From positions 1-64,000 of the forward strand of contig CALEDT010000017.1 in assembly GCA_937949525.1 (NCBI GenBank): a stretch of 64,000 bases of DNA, in the 5' to 3' direction. A program made the translations under genes and the position numbers. The stretch is from an uncultured Burkholderiales bacterium. Its GTDB lineage: Bacteria; Pseudomonadota; Gammaproteobacteria; Burkholderiales; Thiobacillaceae. Numbering within the stretch: position 1 is the stretch's first letter; the number at the start of each line of letters is the position of its first letter. This document shows positions 1-7,300 of the stretch, piece by piece. Below the pieces are notes generated by a model that did not search any database, had not been told where the DNA came from, and saw only the letters and a list, made by a program, of their open reading frames with translations.

Positions 1-550
1 GAAGGCACTGTACCGGCGCATGTGCGACCTGTTCCTGGCCGACTTCCCGGCCGTGCCGGAACGGATCGCTGCAGCGCAGGCACGCGGCGAACTGGCGGAG
101 GCAAGGCGCCTCGCCCATTCCTGCCAGTCGGCGGCAGCCAGCATCGGCGCGTTGCAACTGGCGCGGCTTGCGCGCACGGTGGAAGCCGCCTATGCGGATG
201 GCCACGCGCCGGAAGAGACGCAGACCGAAGCGCTGGCCGACGAGATGGCGCGCGTGACCCGGGCGCTGGCTGCCCTGTCGGCGCCCATGCCGCCAGCCGA
301 TGGGCCTCGCGCCAGCGACGATCGGGTCGCTGCCCGCAACGCCTGCGACCGGCTGACCAGTCTGCTGCGCGCCCACGACGCCACCGCCGGCGACGCTCTT
401 GCAGCGCTGCGCAAGGCGTTGCCGGAATCGGTGCACGACGCCGACATGGAAGGCTTGCAGGTTCTGATCGAGGATGTGGAGTACGAAGCCGCGCTCGATC
501 GGCTGGCGGTTTTGCGCGAACGCATCGACACGCTGGGGGTGAACGAATGA
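1..550 (+). CDS. C-terminal part of HPt-domain signalling protein (probably hybrid histidine kinase), 5' end outside window
   Basis: The reading frame is already open at base 2 and runs to a TGA at 548-550, so only the C-terminus is visible. It contains a histidine phosphotransfer (HPt) motif, AHSCQSAAASIGA, in which the His would accept phosphate in a multistep phosphorelay, followed by a second helical stretch ending in the L-x2-L-x2-L-x-ERI pattern usual at the end of hybrid sensor kinases. It overlaps the next gene by 4 bases (ATGA), so the two are probably co-translated and the downstream REC domain is a plausible phosphate acceptor. Kinase and receiver domains, if present, lie upstream of the window, so the full architecture is inferred. 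Confidence 0.75.
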   Translation, partial: KALYRRMCDLFLADFPAVPERIAAAQARGELAEARRLAHSCQSAAASIGALQLARLARTVEAAYADGHAPEETQTEALADEMARVTRALAALSAPMPPADGPRASDDRVAARNACDRLTSLLRAHDATAGDALAALRKALPESVHDADMEGLQVLIEDVEYEAALDRLAVLRERIDTLGVNE

Positions 551-1455
551 GTCCAGGACTCAAGCTGCTGATCGTCGATGACGAAAAGCAGAATCGCGCG
601 CTGTTGACCGAGCTGCTGAAGGACGACTACCAGATCATCCTGGCCAAGAACGGCGATCAGGCGCTGGCGCGCGCACGCGAACATACACCGGACATCATCC
701 TGCTGGACGTGCTGATGCCCGGCATGGATGGCTACGCGGTGATCCGCGCGCTCAAGGAGGACGATCGGACCCGCGACATCCCGGTGATCTTCATCACCGC
801 GTTGGATGCCGATACCGACGAGGAGCGCGGCCTCGATCTGGGTGCGGTGGACTATCTCGCCAAGCCGTTTCGGCCATCCATCCTGCGCGCGCGCGTGCGC
901 AATCACCTGCAGTCCGCGCACCAGCGGCGCCTGCTGGAGAAACTGGCCATGCTGGACAGTCTGACCGAAATTCCCAATCGACGCCGCTTCACCCAGGTGT
1001 ACGAGCAGGAGTGGCGCCGAGGGCTGCGCAATCACCAGCCGGTCTCTCTGGTGATGATCGACGTCGACCTGTTCAAGGCTTACAACGATGCGCACGGCCA
1101 TGCCGCCGGCGACCTGGCGCTGTACCGGGTCGCCCAGGCGCTGGAAGCGGCGGTACGCCGGCCCGGCGACTTCGTCGCCCGCTATGGCGGCGAGGAATTC
1201 GTGCTGTTGTTGCCCGAGGCCGACGCCGCCGGCGCGCGCATGCTGGCGGAACAGGCGCGGCGCGGCGTGGAGGCGCTACACATCCCGCACGTCGCATCAC
1301 CGCATGGCTGGCTCACCATCAGTCTGGGCGGCGCCACGCTGGTGCCGGACGAGATCCACGCCGAATCCGATCTGTTCCTGCGCGCGGACGCGAGTCTGTA
1401 TGAGGCCAAACGGCAGGGGCGCAACCGGGTCGAGTGGGCGTCCTCGGCGTCGTGA
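547..1455 (+). CDS. Response-regulator diguanylate cyclase (REC-GGDEF)
   Basis: This 302-residue cytoplasmic protein should make cyclic di-GMP from two GTP. Residues 1-120 form a receiver domain with the acidic pair at 11-12, phospho-acceptor D54 in LLDVLMPG and K106 in AKPF. Residues 135-300 form a GGDEF domain whose active-site signature is GGEEF at 214-218. An RPGD inhibitory I-site (205-208) lies five residues before the signature, so product feedback inhibition is expected. The start is the ATG overlapping the stop of the upstream HPt gene; an in-frame extension further upstream is only a shadow of that gene. It is the last gene before a convergent gene and probably acts as the output of the upstream phosphorelay. 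Confidence 0.93.
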   Translation: MSPGLKLLIVDDEKQNRALLTELLKDDYQIILAKNGDQALARAREHTPDIILLDVLMPGMDGYAVIRALKEDDRTRDIPVIFITALDADTDEERGLDLGAVDYLAKPFRPSILRARVRNHLQSAHQRRLLEKLAMLDSLTEIPNRRRFTQVYEQEWRRGLRNHQPVSLVMIDVDLFKAYNDAHGHAAGDLALYRVAQALEAAVRRPGDFVARYGGEEFVLLLPEADAAGARMLAEQARRGVEALHIPHVASPHGWLTISLGGATLVPDEIHAESDLFLRADASLYEAKRQGRNRVEWASSAS

Positions 1456-1465
1456 CCTGCGCCGC

Positions 1466-1484
1466 GCACGCCGGCGTGGCGTGC
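1466..1484. terminator. Hairpin between convergent genes
   Basis: GCACGCC at 1466-1472 and GGCGTGC at 1478-1484 form a 7-bp stem with a 5-base loop in the 39-bp gap between the diguanylate cyclase and the convergent cysG. There is no T-run, so it is at best a weak or bidirectional terminator. Confidence 0.35.
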
Positions 1485-1494
1485 ACGGCGGCGC

Positions 1495-2940
1495 TCACAT
1501 CTCCAGCGCCGCAGGTTTGTCCAGCGGGGTATGCCAGTGATCGTCGGCGTGCGGCTCGGGGTGAAACCAGTTCAGCTTGGCATGCAGGCTGACCACGCTG
1601 CCGACGATGATCAGGGTGGGCGGTTTCAGTTCGGCCATGGCGGCCTGGGCGGGCAAGGTGTCGAGCGTGCCGGTGACCACCTTCTGGTTCAGCGTCGTGC
1701 CCTGCTGCACGATGGCCGCGGGCGTATCGCCCGGCAGGCCATGCCGCTTCATTTCGGCACACAGCGTCACCAATCCCTTTAGACCCATATAGATCACGAT
1801 GGTCTGGCCTGGGCGGCAGAGCATGTCCCAGTCGAGATCCATGGTGCCATCCTTGAGATGGCCGGTGACCAGGATCAGCGCCTGCGCGTGATCGCGATGG
1901 GTGAGCGGGATGCCGGCATAGGAAGCGACGCCCGCGGCCGCCGTGACCGCCGGCACCACCTGGAACGGCACACCGTGCTCGCGCAGCGTCTCGATCTCCT
2001 CGCCACCGCGGCCGAAAATGAACGGGTCGCCACCCTTCAGGCGCAGCACGCGCTTGCCTTCCTTGGCCAGACGCACCAAGATCAGATTGATTTCCTCCTG
2101 CGGCACGGCATGGTTGTCGCGTTCCTTGCCGACGTACAGGCGATCGGCGTCGCGGCGGCACATGTCGAGGATGGCCGGCGCCACCAGGCGGTCGTACACC
2201 ACCACGTCGGCTTGCTGCATCAGACGCAGCGCACGGAACGTCAACAGGTCGGGATTACCGGGACCGGCACCGACCAGATAGACCTCGCCGGTATCCGGCG
2301 CGGCGCCGTCGGCTTCCAGCATGGCCTTCAGACTGGCCTCGGCTTCCTGCTCACGTCCGGCGAATACCATTTCTGCGATCGGCGAAAGCAGCGCCTTCTC
2401 CCAGAACTTACGTCGACCCTCGCTGGTGGTGAAACGTGCGCGCACCGTGTGCTTGAAGCGGCCTGCAAGCGCGGCGAGGCGGCCGTAGGCCGCCGGGATC
2501 AGGGTTTCCAGGCGCGCTCGCAGCAGGCGCGACAGCACCGGCGCCTCCCCGCCGCTGCTGACCGCCACCATCACCGGCGAGCGGTCGATGATGCTGGGCA
2601 TGATGAACGAGCAGCGCGCCGGCCGGTCGACCACGTTCACCGGCACGTGGCGGGCGCGCGCGGCCTCGGCCACCGCGCGATCGACCGCGTCATCGCCACT
2701 GGCGGCGAACACCACGTCCATGCCGTCCAGATGCTCGGCGCGGAAGTCCTCCTGACGGTGTATCAGCCGGTCGGTGCCCGCCAGTTCGGCGAAAGCCGCC
2801 GCCAGCGGGCGCGGCGATACCGCCGTCACCCAGGCGCCAGCGGACAGCATCAAGGCCGCCTTGCGCGCCGCCGTGTCGTCGTCGCCGACGATCAGACCAT
2901 TGCGTCCGCGCAGGTCGAGGAATATGGGCAGGTAGTCCAT
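1495..2940 (-). CDS. cysG: Siroheme synthase CysG, with altered NAD-binding glycine motif
   Basis: This 481-residue protein matches trifunctional CysG. The N-terminal half is a precorrin-2 dehydrogenase / sirohydrochlorin ferrochelatase, with NVVD and CSFIMPSIIDRSP around the catalytic Asp and phospho-Ser regions. The C-terminal half (from about residue 218) is a uroporphyrinogen-III methyltransferase with VYLVGAGPGNPDLLT near its start. It would make siroheme, the cofactor of DsrAB, and is last in the dsrN-dsrR-cysG group. I chose the ATG giving MDYLPIFLDL; the longer frame upstream is low-complexity and lacks homology. One oddity stands out: the usual VGGGxVAxRK dinucleotide motif reads VGDDDTAARK, so two glycines are aspartates. 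The dehydrogenase/ferrochelatase step may therefore be impaired, while the methyltransferase half looks intact. Confidence 0.93.
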   Translation of the reverse strand: MDYLPIFLDLRGRNGLIVGDDDTAARKAALMLSAGAWVTAVSPRPLAAAFAELAGTDRLIHRQEDFRAEHLDGMDVVFAASGDDAVDRAVAEAARARHVPVNVVDRPARCSFIMPSIIDRSPVMVAVSSGGEAPVLSRLLRARLETLIPAAYGRLAALAGRFKHTVRARFTTSEGRRKFWEKALLSPIAEMVFAGREQEAEASLKAMLEADGAAPDTGEVYLVGAGPGNPDLLTFRALRLMQQADVVVYDRLVAPAILDMCRRDADRLYVGKERDNHAVPQEEINLILVRLAKEGKRVLRLKGGDPFIFGRGGEEIETLREHGVPFQVVPAVTAAAGVASYAGIPLTHRDHAQALILVTGHLKDGTMDLDWDMLCRPGQTIVIYMGLKGLVTLCAEMKRHGLPGDTPAAIVQQGTTLNQKVVTGTLDTLPAQAAMAELKPPTLIIVGSVVSLHAKLNWFHPEPHADDHWHTPLDKPAALEM

Positions 2941-3020
2941 GGAAGCAGGGCGAAGTGGAGTGTGGTGAGCAAAAAACGGGGCGGCACGGGTACCGGCGGT
3001 GGCGGCGGCAGGGCCTATGA

Positions 3021-3371
3021 TCAACTGCTGCAGCCGCCCGAGCCGCAACCGCCGGAACCGCAGCCGCCGGTGCCGCAGCCGCCCGCGGCACTGGCCTTGC
3101 TGAACACGAAACGCGATTCGCCCGGCGCCACCTCGGCGAAATCGATGGTGACATCGTCGAGATACGGCTTGGATTGCGCGTTGATCAGCAGGGTCACGCC
3201 CCAGGAATCGATGGCGGAATCATTGCTGCGTTCATCGTCGAAACCCATGCCGAACTCCAGCATGCCCGCGTCGTTGACGCGCGCGGCGATACGCAACGCC
3301 ATGCGTTCCGCTCCGGCCTGGATGGCGGCGGCGCGTATCTGTTCGGCGGCTTCCTTGGTCAAACTGAGCAT
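3021..3371 (-). CDS. dsrR: DsrR, A-type carrier-like protein with Cys-Gly repeat tail
   Basis: This 116-residue protein has the HesB/IscA fold pattern (N-terminal MLSLTKEAAEQIR, core LRIAARVNDAGMLEFGMGF) and sits directly after dsrN, the place of dsrR in Allochromatium vinosum. As in known DsrR, the first of the three IscA cluster-binding cysteines is missing, so it is not a typical iron-sulfur scaffold; A. vinosum DsrR is known to act post-transcriptionally on dsr expression. The unusual part is the C-terminus: from residue 97 a five-residue unit GGCG(T/S) repeats, placing Cys at 99, 104, 109 and 114. A good ribosome site (AAGGAG) precedes the ATG. Confidence 0.87.
   Translation of the reverse strand: MLSLTKEAAEQIRAAAIQAGAERMALRIAARVNDAGMLEFGMGFDDERSNDSAIDSWGVTLLINAQSKPYLDDVTIDFAEVAPGESRFVFSKASAAGGCGTGGCGSGGCGSGGCSS
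3025..3088. repeat. 15-bp period coding repeat in the 3' end of dsrR
   Basis: The plus strand shows repeated CCGCAGCCGCCGG(A/T)(A/G) units of 15 bp. They encode the five-residue Gly-Cys repeat of DsrR, and such a repeat can change copy number by slippage. Confidence 0.7.
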
Positions 3372-3395
3372 GTCATCTCCTTGAGGTGAAAAAAT

Positions 3396-4778
3396 TCAGG
3401 CGGCGAGTCGCGTGGCCACGGGCGGTCGCTGCTCGCGCCAGGCCCGCATCCTCGCAAGAAAAGGGTCGATCCAGCCATCATCCCCACAGCCACGCCGATG
3501 GCAATACGATGCCAGCAGGTTGCGGTAGACGATGCCATCGTTGCGCCCATCGACGCCATGCCCGCGACGCACGCGGTAGGCGTAACGCAAACCCGGGCCC
3601 AGGTTCTCCAGGTGGGAGTAGTGGAACTCATGTGCCGGTAATGGCTGCGCCGAAGCGTCCTCGGTCGGCTCCAGCAGCGCATAGCCGCGCCCGACCGGAC
3701 GTGCGCCCATGACCGCGTCACCGGGAATCACGCCGACCATGGGGGCGACGCGATCACCCCACACCAGCGAGCGTGCCAGATACATGAGCCCGCCGCACTC
3801 GGCATAGACCGGTAGCCCCTGTTCGATGGCCGCGCGCACGGCGGCCCGCAAAGCGGCGTTGGCGGCCAGTTCGTCCATGAACATCTCCGGGAAGCCACCG
3901 CCCAGCAACAGGCCGTCGAGCTGCGGCAAGGCTTGGTCACGCAGCATGTCCAACGGCACCAGTTCGACGCCACGCGCGCGCAGTTCGTCCAGATCGTCCT
4001 GGTAATAGAAGCCGAACGCACGGTCCAAGGCATAGCCCAGACGCAGGCCACCGCAGTCGGGCATTGGCGGCTGCCGTAGGTCGGCCGGCTCGGGCCGGGC
4101 CGAGCCGGCCAGCGCGAGCAAGGCATCAAGGTCGACCTGCGCTGCGACCGCCGCCGCGATGGTATCGATGCGCGCATCGGCCTGTTCCGCCTCGTTTCCG
4201 GGAATCAGCCCCAGGTGGCGCTCGGTGATGCGCATCGCCGCATCCTGGCGCACGGCACCGAGCACAGGCAAATCGGTGTAGCGCGCGACCACGGCGCGCA
4301 GCTTTTCCTCGTGGCGTGGCCCGCCCACCTTGTTCAGGATCACGCCGACGATGTCGACCGCCGGGTCGAACGCCTGATAGCCGAGCAGCAGCGGTGCGAT
4401 ACCGCGGGTCATGCCGACACAATCCAACACCAGCACGACCGGCACGCCCAAGAGCTTGGCCAGCGCCGCATTGCTGTTGCCGCCCTCCAGATCGACGCCG
4501 TCGTAAAGCCCCTTGTTGCCTTCGATCACGGCAACGTCGGCGGCGCGCGCATGGCGCCCGTACAACGCGCGGATGTCGGCCTCCGGCATCATGTGAAAAT
4601 CCAGGTTGTAGCTGGGGCGGCCGCTGGCGCGTGCGTGCCAGATCGGATCGATGTAATCCGGGCCCTTCTTGAACGCCTGCACACGTACACCGCGTGTGTG
4701 CAGCGCCCGGCACAGACCCAGCGTCAGCGTGGTCTTGCCCGAGGACTTGTGGGCGGCGGACAAGTAGATGGCGGCCAT
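3396..4778 (-). CDS. dsrN: DsrN, siroheme amidase-type cobyrinate a,c-diamide synthase homolog
   Basis: This 460-residue protein belongs to the CobB/CbiA amidotransferase family. Residues 1-200 carry an ATP-binding domain starting with a P-loop-like SAAHKSSGKTT, then KKGPDYIDP and a long CbiA-type region. The C-terminal class-I glutaminase domain has its nucleophile Cys in YAECGGLMYL and the partner His near HEFHYSHLE. In dsr clusters this protein is thought to amidate siroheme to the siro(heme)amide used by DsrAB, using glutamine and ATP. It lies 24 bp before dsrR and just downstream of the terminator that follows dsrP, so it may depend on read-through or on its own promoter. Confidence 0.94.
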   Translation of the reverse strand: MAAIYLSAAHKSSGKTTLTLGLCRALHTRGVRVQAFKKGPDYIDPIWHARASGRPSYNLDFHMMPEADIRALYGRHARAADVAVIEGNKGLYDGVDLEGGNSNAALAKLLGVPVVLVLDCVGMTRGIAPLLLGYQAFDPAVDIVGVILNKVGGPRHEEKLRAVVARYTDLPVLGAVRQDAAMRITERHLGLIPGNEAEQADARIDTIAAAVAAQVDLDALLALAGSARPEPADLRQPPMPDCGGLRLGYALDRAFGFYYQDDLDELRARGVELVPLDMLRDQALPQLDGLLLGGGFPEMFMDELAANAALRAAVRAAIEQGLPVYAECGGLMYLARSLVWGDRVAPMVGVIPGDAVMGARPVGRGYALLEPTEDASAQPLPAHEFHYSHLENLGPGLRYAYRVRRGHGVDGRNDGIVYRNLLASYCHRRGCGDDGWIDPFLARMRAWREQRPPVATRLAA

Positions 4779-4797
4779 GACGCGATTCTAAGCGAAA

Positions 4798-4834
4798 AAC
4801 ATAAAAGCCGACAAATTTAGTCGGCTTTTATGTT
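4798..4834 (-). terminator. Strong intrinsic terminator inside the dsr cluster, between dsrP and dsrN
   Basis: The left arm AACATAAAAGCCGAC (4798-4812) and right arm GTCGGCTTTTATGTT (4820-4834) are a perfect 15-bp inverted repeat around a 7-base loop. On the minus strand, the dsr transcription direction, the stem is followed by a T-rich tract (the 3' arm ends ...TTTTATGTT and runs into TTTCG). It begins 36 bp after the dsrP stop and ends 20 bp before the dsrN start, so it should end or attenuate the long dsrA-P transcript. Confidence 0.85.
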
Positions 4835-4870
4835 CGGATCTCCACCGCTCAACGCGGCGTTTCCCGGCGC

Positions 4871-6076
4871 TCAGGCTTTCTCGGCTTCCAGCGCTTTGAA
4901 ATCGTCCTGCGGCAGGAAGCGGAAGGCACGTACCGCAGCGACGGTCAGCACGAAGGCGATGCCGATGCCACCGAAGCCCAGCAGGAATTCGTACACGGTG
5001 GGTGAGTAACCATGGACCACACCATCATAGAAGCTGCTGCTCTCGGCATGGCCCGGGAACAAGTCGAGTGGGAACGCTTGGCCGCCGACGATGGTGACGT
5101 ACATCTGCGCCAGGCCGCCGATGATGACCAGCAGGGCCGCCGCCATGACGGTGCCCACGGACTGGCGCGCACCGGGGCTGTACAGCAGCGCCAGCGGCAG
5201 CAGGCCGCCGATCACGATCTGGCCGCCCCAGAACAGCACGGTGTAGCTACCACCCTCCAGCAGGATGAAGCGCTCGAACTCCCACGCCTTGGCGAAGTAC
5301 AGGTTGGTGAGGTGGAATACCACGGTGAAATACAAGGACGCGGCGATGAACACACCCAGCAGATTCTTCATGCGCGCCAGTATGGCCTCGTCCAGCTTGA
5401 GACCGTTCCACTTGTACATGGCCGACTGCACCACCAGGAACACGGCCAGCCCATAGGCGAACGACATGATGATGAACATCGGCGCCATCATCGCGGAGTT
5501 GTAACCGGCGCGCGCCACCAGGAAGCCGAAGATGGAACCCGTGGCGGTGGTCAGCGCGAGCCGCCAGAGGAAGGCGACCAGACCGACGGCGCGCGAGTAG
5601 CCCTGCAGCTTACGGTCCATCAGCGTGAGCAGATACAGACCGACGATGGCGAAGAAGCCGTTATAGAAGATCATGTTCCACGCGAAGATGGACTTGAAGT
5701 TGTAGTAGGTCATCGCCACGATCAGCCGGTCCGGCCGCCCGAGATCGAGCACCAGCACGGCCAGACCACCGGCGAGCATGGCCAGCGCCAGCATGCCGGA
5801 CAGCGGCGCGCGCGCCTTGTACACCTTCTTGCCGAACACCGAGCCGATGGACGCGACGTTCAATACGCCGGAGGCGGCGACGATCAGGAACACCGCGAAC
5901 ACGTGCGGCAGACCCCAGACGATCTGGTTGTCCATGCCGGTGAGCACATGACCGTGATGTTCCAGCGTGAAGAACGCGTACAGCATGCCGAGCACGACGA
6001 GTCCGCCGAGCCCGAGCAGAGCCCAGAACAGGCCGGGCTTGCAGCGTTGTTGGTCGAAGCAGCTTTCGATCGCCAT
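4871..6076 (-). CDS. dsrP: DsrP, NrfD-type integral membrane subunit of DsrMKJOP
   Basis: This 401-residue, very hydrophobic protein has about ten predicted membrane helices and the NrfD/PsrC pattern, including VLDLGRPDR and NMIFYNGFF in the first half. It is the quinone-interacting membrane subunit that pairs with the ferredoxin-like DsrO in the DsrMKJOP complex, linking periplasmic redox chemistry and the quinone pool to cytoplasmic DsrK/DsrC. An AAGGAA ribosome site precedes the ATG, and dsrO ends only 3 bp upstream, so the two are translationally close. A terminator follows. Confidence 0.95.
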   Translation of the reverse strand: MAIESCFDQQRCKPGLFWALLGLGGLVVLGMLYAFFTLEHHGHVLTGMDNQIVWGLPHVFAVFLIVAASGVLNVASIGSVFGKKVYKARAPLSGMLALAMLAGGLAVLVLDLGRPDRLIVAMTYYNFKSIFAWNMIFYNGFFAIVGLYLLTLMDRKLQGYSRAVGLVAFLWRLALTTATGSIFGFLVARAGYNSAMMAPMFIIMSFAYGLAVFLVVQSAMYKWNGLKLDEAILARMKNLLGVFIAASLYFTVVFHLTNLYFAKAWEFERFILLEGGSYTVLFWGGQIVIGGLLPLALLYSPGARQSVGTVMAAALLVIIGGLAQMYVTIVGGQAFPLDLFPGHAESSSFYDGVVHGYSPTVYEFLLGFGGIGIAFVLTVAAVRAFRFLPQDDFKALEAEKA

Positions 6077-6079
6077 GGT

Positions 6080-6832
6080 TCAGATTCCTTGGTAGCGCAC
6101 GCCGGTGTTGAGGCCGAGGTCGGCGCGCACCTCGATGGACGGCTGGGCCTTGAGCGCGCGCGCCAGATCGCTGTCGGGATCCTTGAGATCGCCGAACAGC
6201 ATGGCGCGGTGGCCATTGGCGTTGCACGCCTCGACGCACGCCGGCTCCTGATCACGGTCGACGCGATGGGCGCACAGCGTGCATGACTCGACACAGCCCA
6301 TGCCACGCGGTACGTCGGGTTTTTGATTGGTCACCGGCTCATGCTGGAACGAACGCGCTTTGTACGGGCAGGCCATCATGCAGTAACGACAGCCGATGCA
6401 GATGTGTTGGTCGACGCGCACGATGCCATCGGCGCGGCGCATGGAAGCACCGGTCGGGCACACGTCGACGCAGGGTGGATGTTCGCAATGCTGGCAAAGC
6501 ATGGGCAGACTGTGCACACGGCCGGTGCGCAGATCCTTGATGTCCAGCTTGCGGATGTACTGCACGTCCTGCGGGCCGGTCTTGCCCGACAATCCGTTCT
6601 CCTCGTTGCAGGCGGTGACGCAGTCGCTGCAGCCGTCACCACACTTGCTGGTATCGATCAGCATGCCCCAGCGCACATCCGCCGAGGCCGGCTGTTCCGG
6701 CGGGCGGCTGTGGGCGACGCCGTACAGCAGCGCTCCGGGCGCGACCGCCGCGCCGGTCACCAGGGCGCCGGTCTTGAGGAACTCCCGGCGTTGTGGGTCG
6801 GTGTGCACATCCTGCTTGACTGGCTCGCTCAT
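6080..6832 (-). CDS. dsrO: DsrO, Tat-exported periplasmic iron-sulfur protein
   Basis: This 250-residue protein begins with a twin-arginine signal (RREFLKTGALVTGAAVAPG), so it is exported folded to the periplasm. The mature part has four clusters of cysteines typical of the DmsB/PsrB ferredoxin family: CGDGCSDCVTAC, CQHCEHPPCVDVCP, CIGCRYCMMACP and CTLCAHR...C...C. It transfers electrons between DsrJ and DsrP. The start is the ATG that overlaps the dsrJ stop by four bases; the longer frame upstream only reads through dsrJ. Confidence 0.95.
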   Translation of the reverse strand: MSEPVKQDVHTDPQRREFLKTGALVTGAAVAPGALLYGVAHSRPPEQPASADVRWGMLIDTSKCGDGCSDCVTACNEENGLSGKTGPQDVQYIRKLDIKDLRTGRVHSLPMLCQHCEHPPCVDVCPTGASMRRADGIVRVDQHICIGCRYCMMACPYKARSFQHEPVTNQKPDVPRGMGCVESCTLCAHRVDRDQEPACVEACNANGHRAMLFGDLKDPDSDLARALKAQPSIEVRADLGLNTGVRYQGI

Positions 6833-7284
6833 TGACTTGCTCCGTTCAGCGTGGACGCGAGGATGGGCGAGGTTTCCCCGCGCGGTGTGGCACCCACGCG
6901 CGTGGGCGCCTTGTCCGCCGGACGCGTGGCATGGCAGTTCCAGCAGTCCAGTTTGACGCCGGCATAGACGTGGCAGGCCATGCAGAAATCCTCCCTGGCG
7001 GAAGCGACGCTGCCGGTATGGGAACCGGCATGGCATTCGACGCAGCCCTTGAGGCTGTGCTTGGTGGTACGTATGCCCTGGCGCATCGTCTTGTCACGCT
7101 GGTGCTTCAGCATGTTCATGTGATGCCGGCGCATGGTCTCGGTGTCCTCGACGCAGGCATCGCCCTTGCCTCGCTCGAGCTTGGGCAGATTCACGCCCGC
7201 CGCCGCCTCCTGCGACGGGAAGGCGAACATCGCCGTCACGCCGAGGAGGACGGCGAGGCGCAGCCAATGGGCCAGTCTCGCCAT
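6829..7284 (-). CDS. dsrJ: DsrJ, triheme periplasmic cytochrome c
   Basis: This 151-residue protein starts with an uncleaved-type signal anchor (MARLAHWLRLAVLLGVTAMF) and carries three CXXCH haem sites (CVECH, CMACH, CWNCH). This matches known DsrJ, where one haem has unusual His/Cys ligation. It is the periplasmic electron entry or exit point of the DsrMKJOP complex. I chose the ATG at 7284, because the longer frame overlaps dsrL and starts inside its coding sequence. It overlaps dsrO by four bases. Confidence 0.94.
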   Translation of the reverse strand: MARLAHWLRLAVLLGVTAMFAFPSQEAAAGVNLPKLERGKGDACVEDTETMRRHHMNMLKHQRDKTMRQGIRTTKHSLKGCVECHAGSHTGSVASAREDFCMACHVYAGVKLDCWNCHATRPADKAPTRVGATPRGETSPILASTLNGASQ

Positions 7285-7300
7285 GCCAGTCACCTTCACC

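Noticed and set aside
1858-3384. 508-residue plus-strand frame opposite cysG and dsrR
   Set aside because: Composition is typical of antisense in GC-rich DNA, and both minus-strand genes are well supported.
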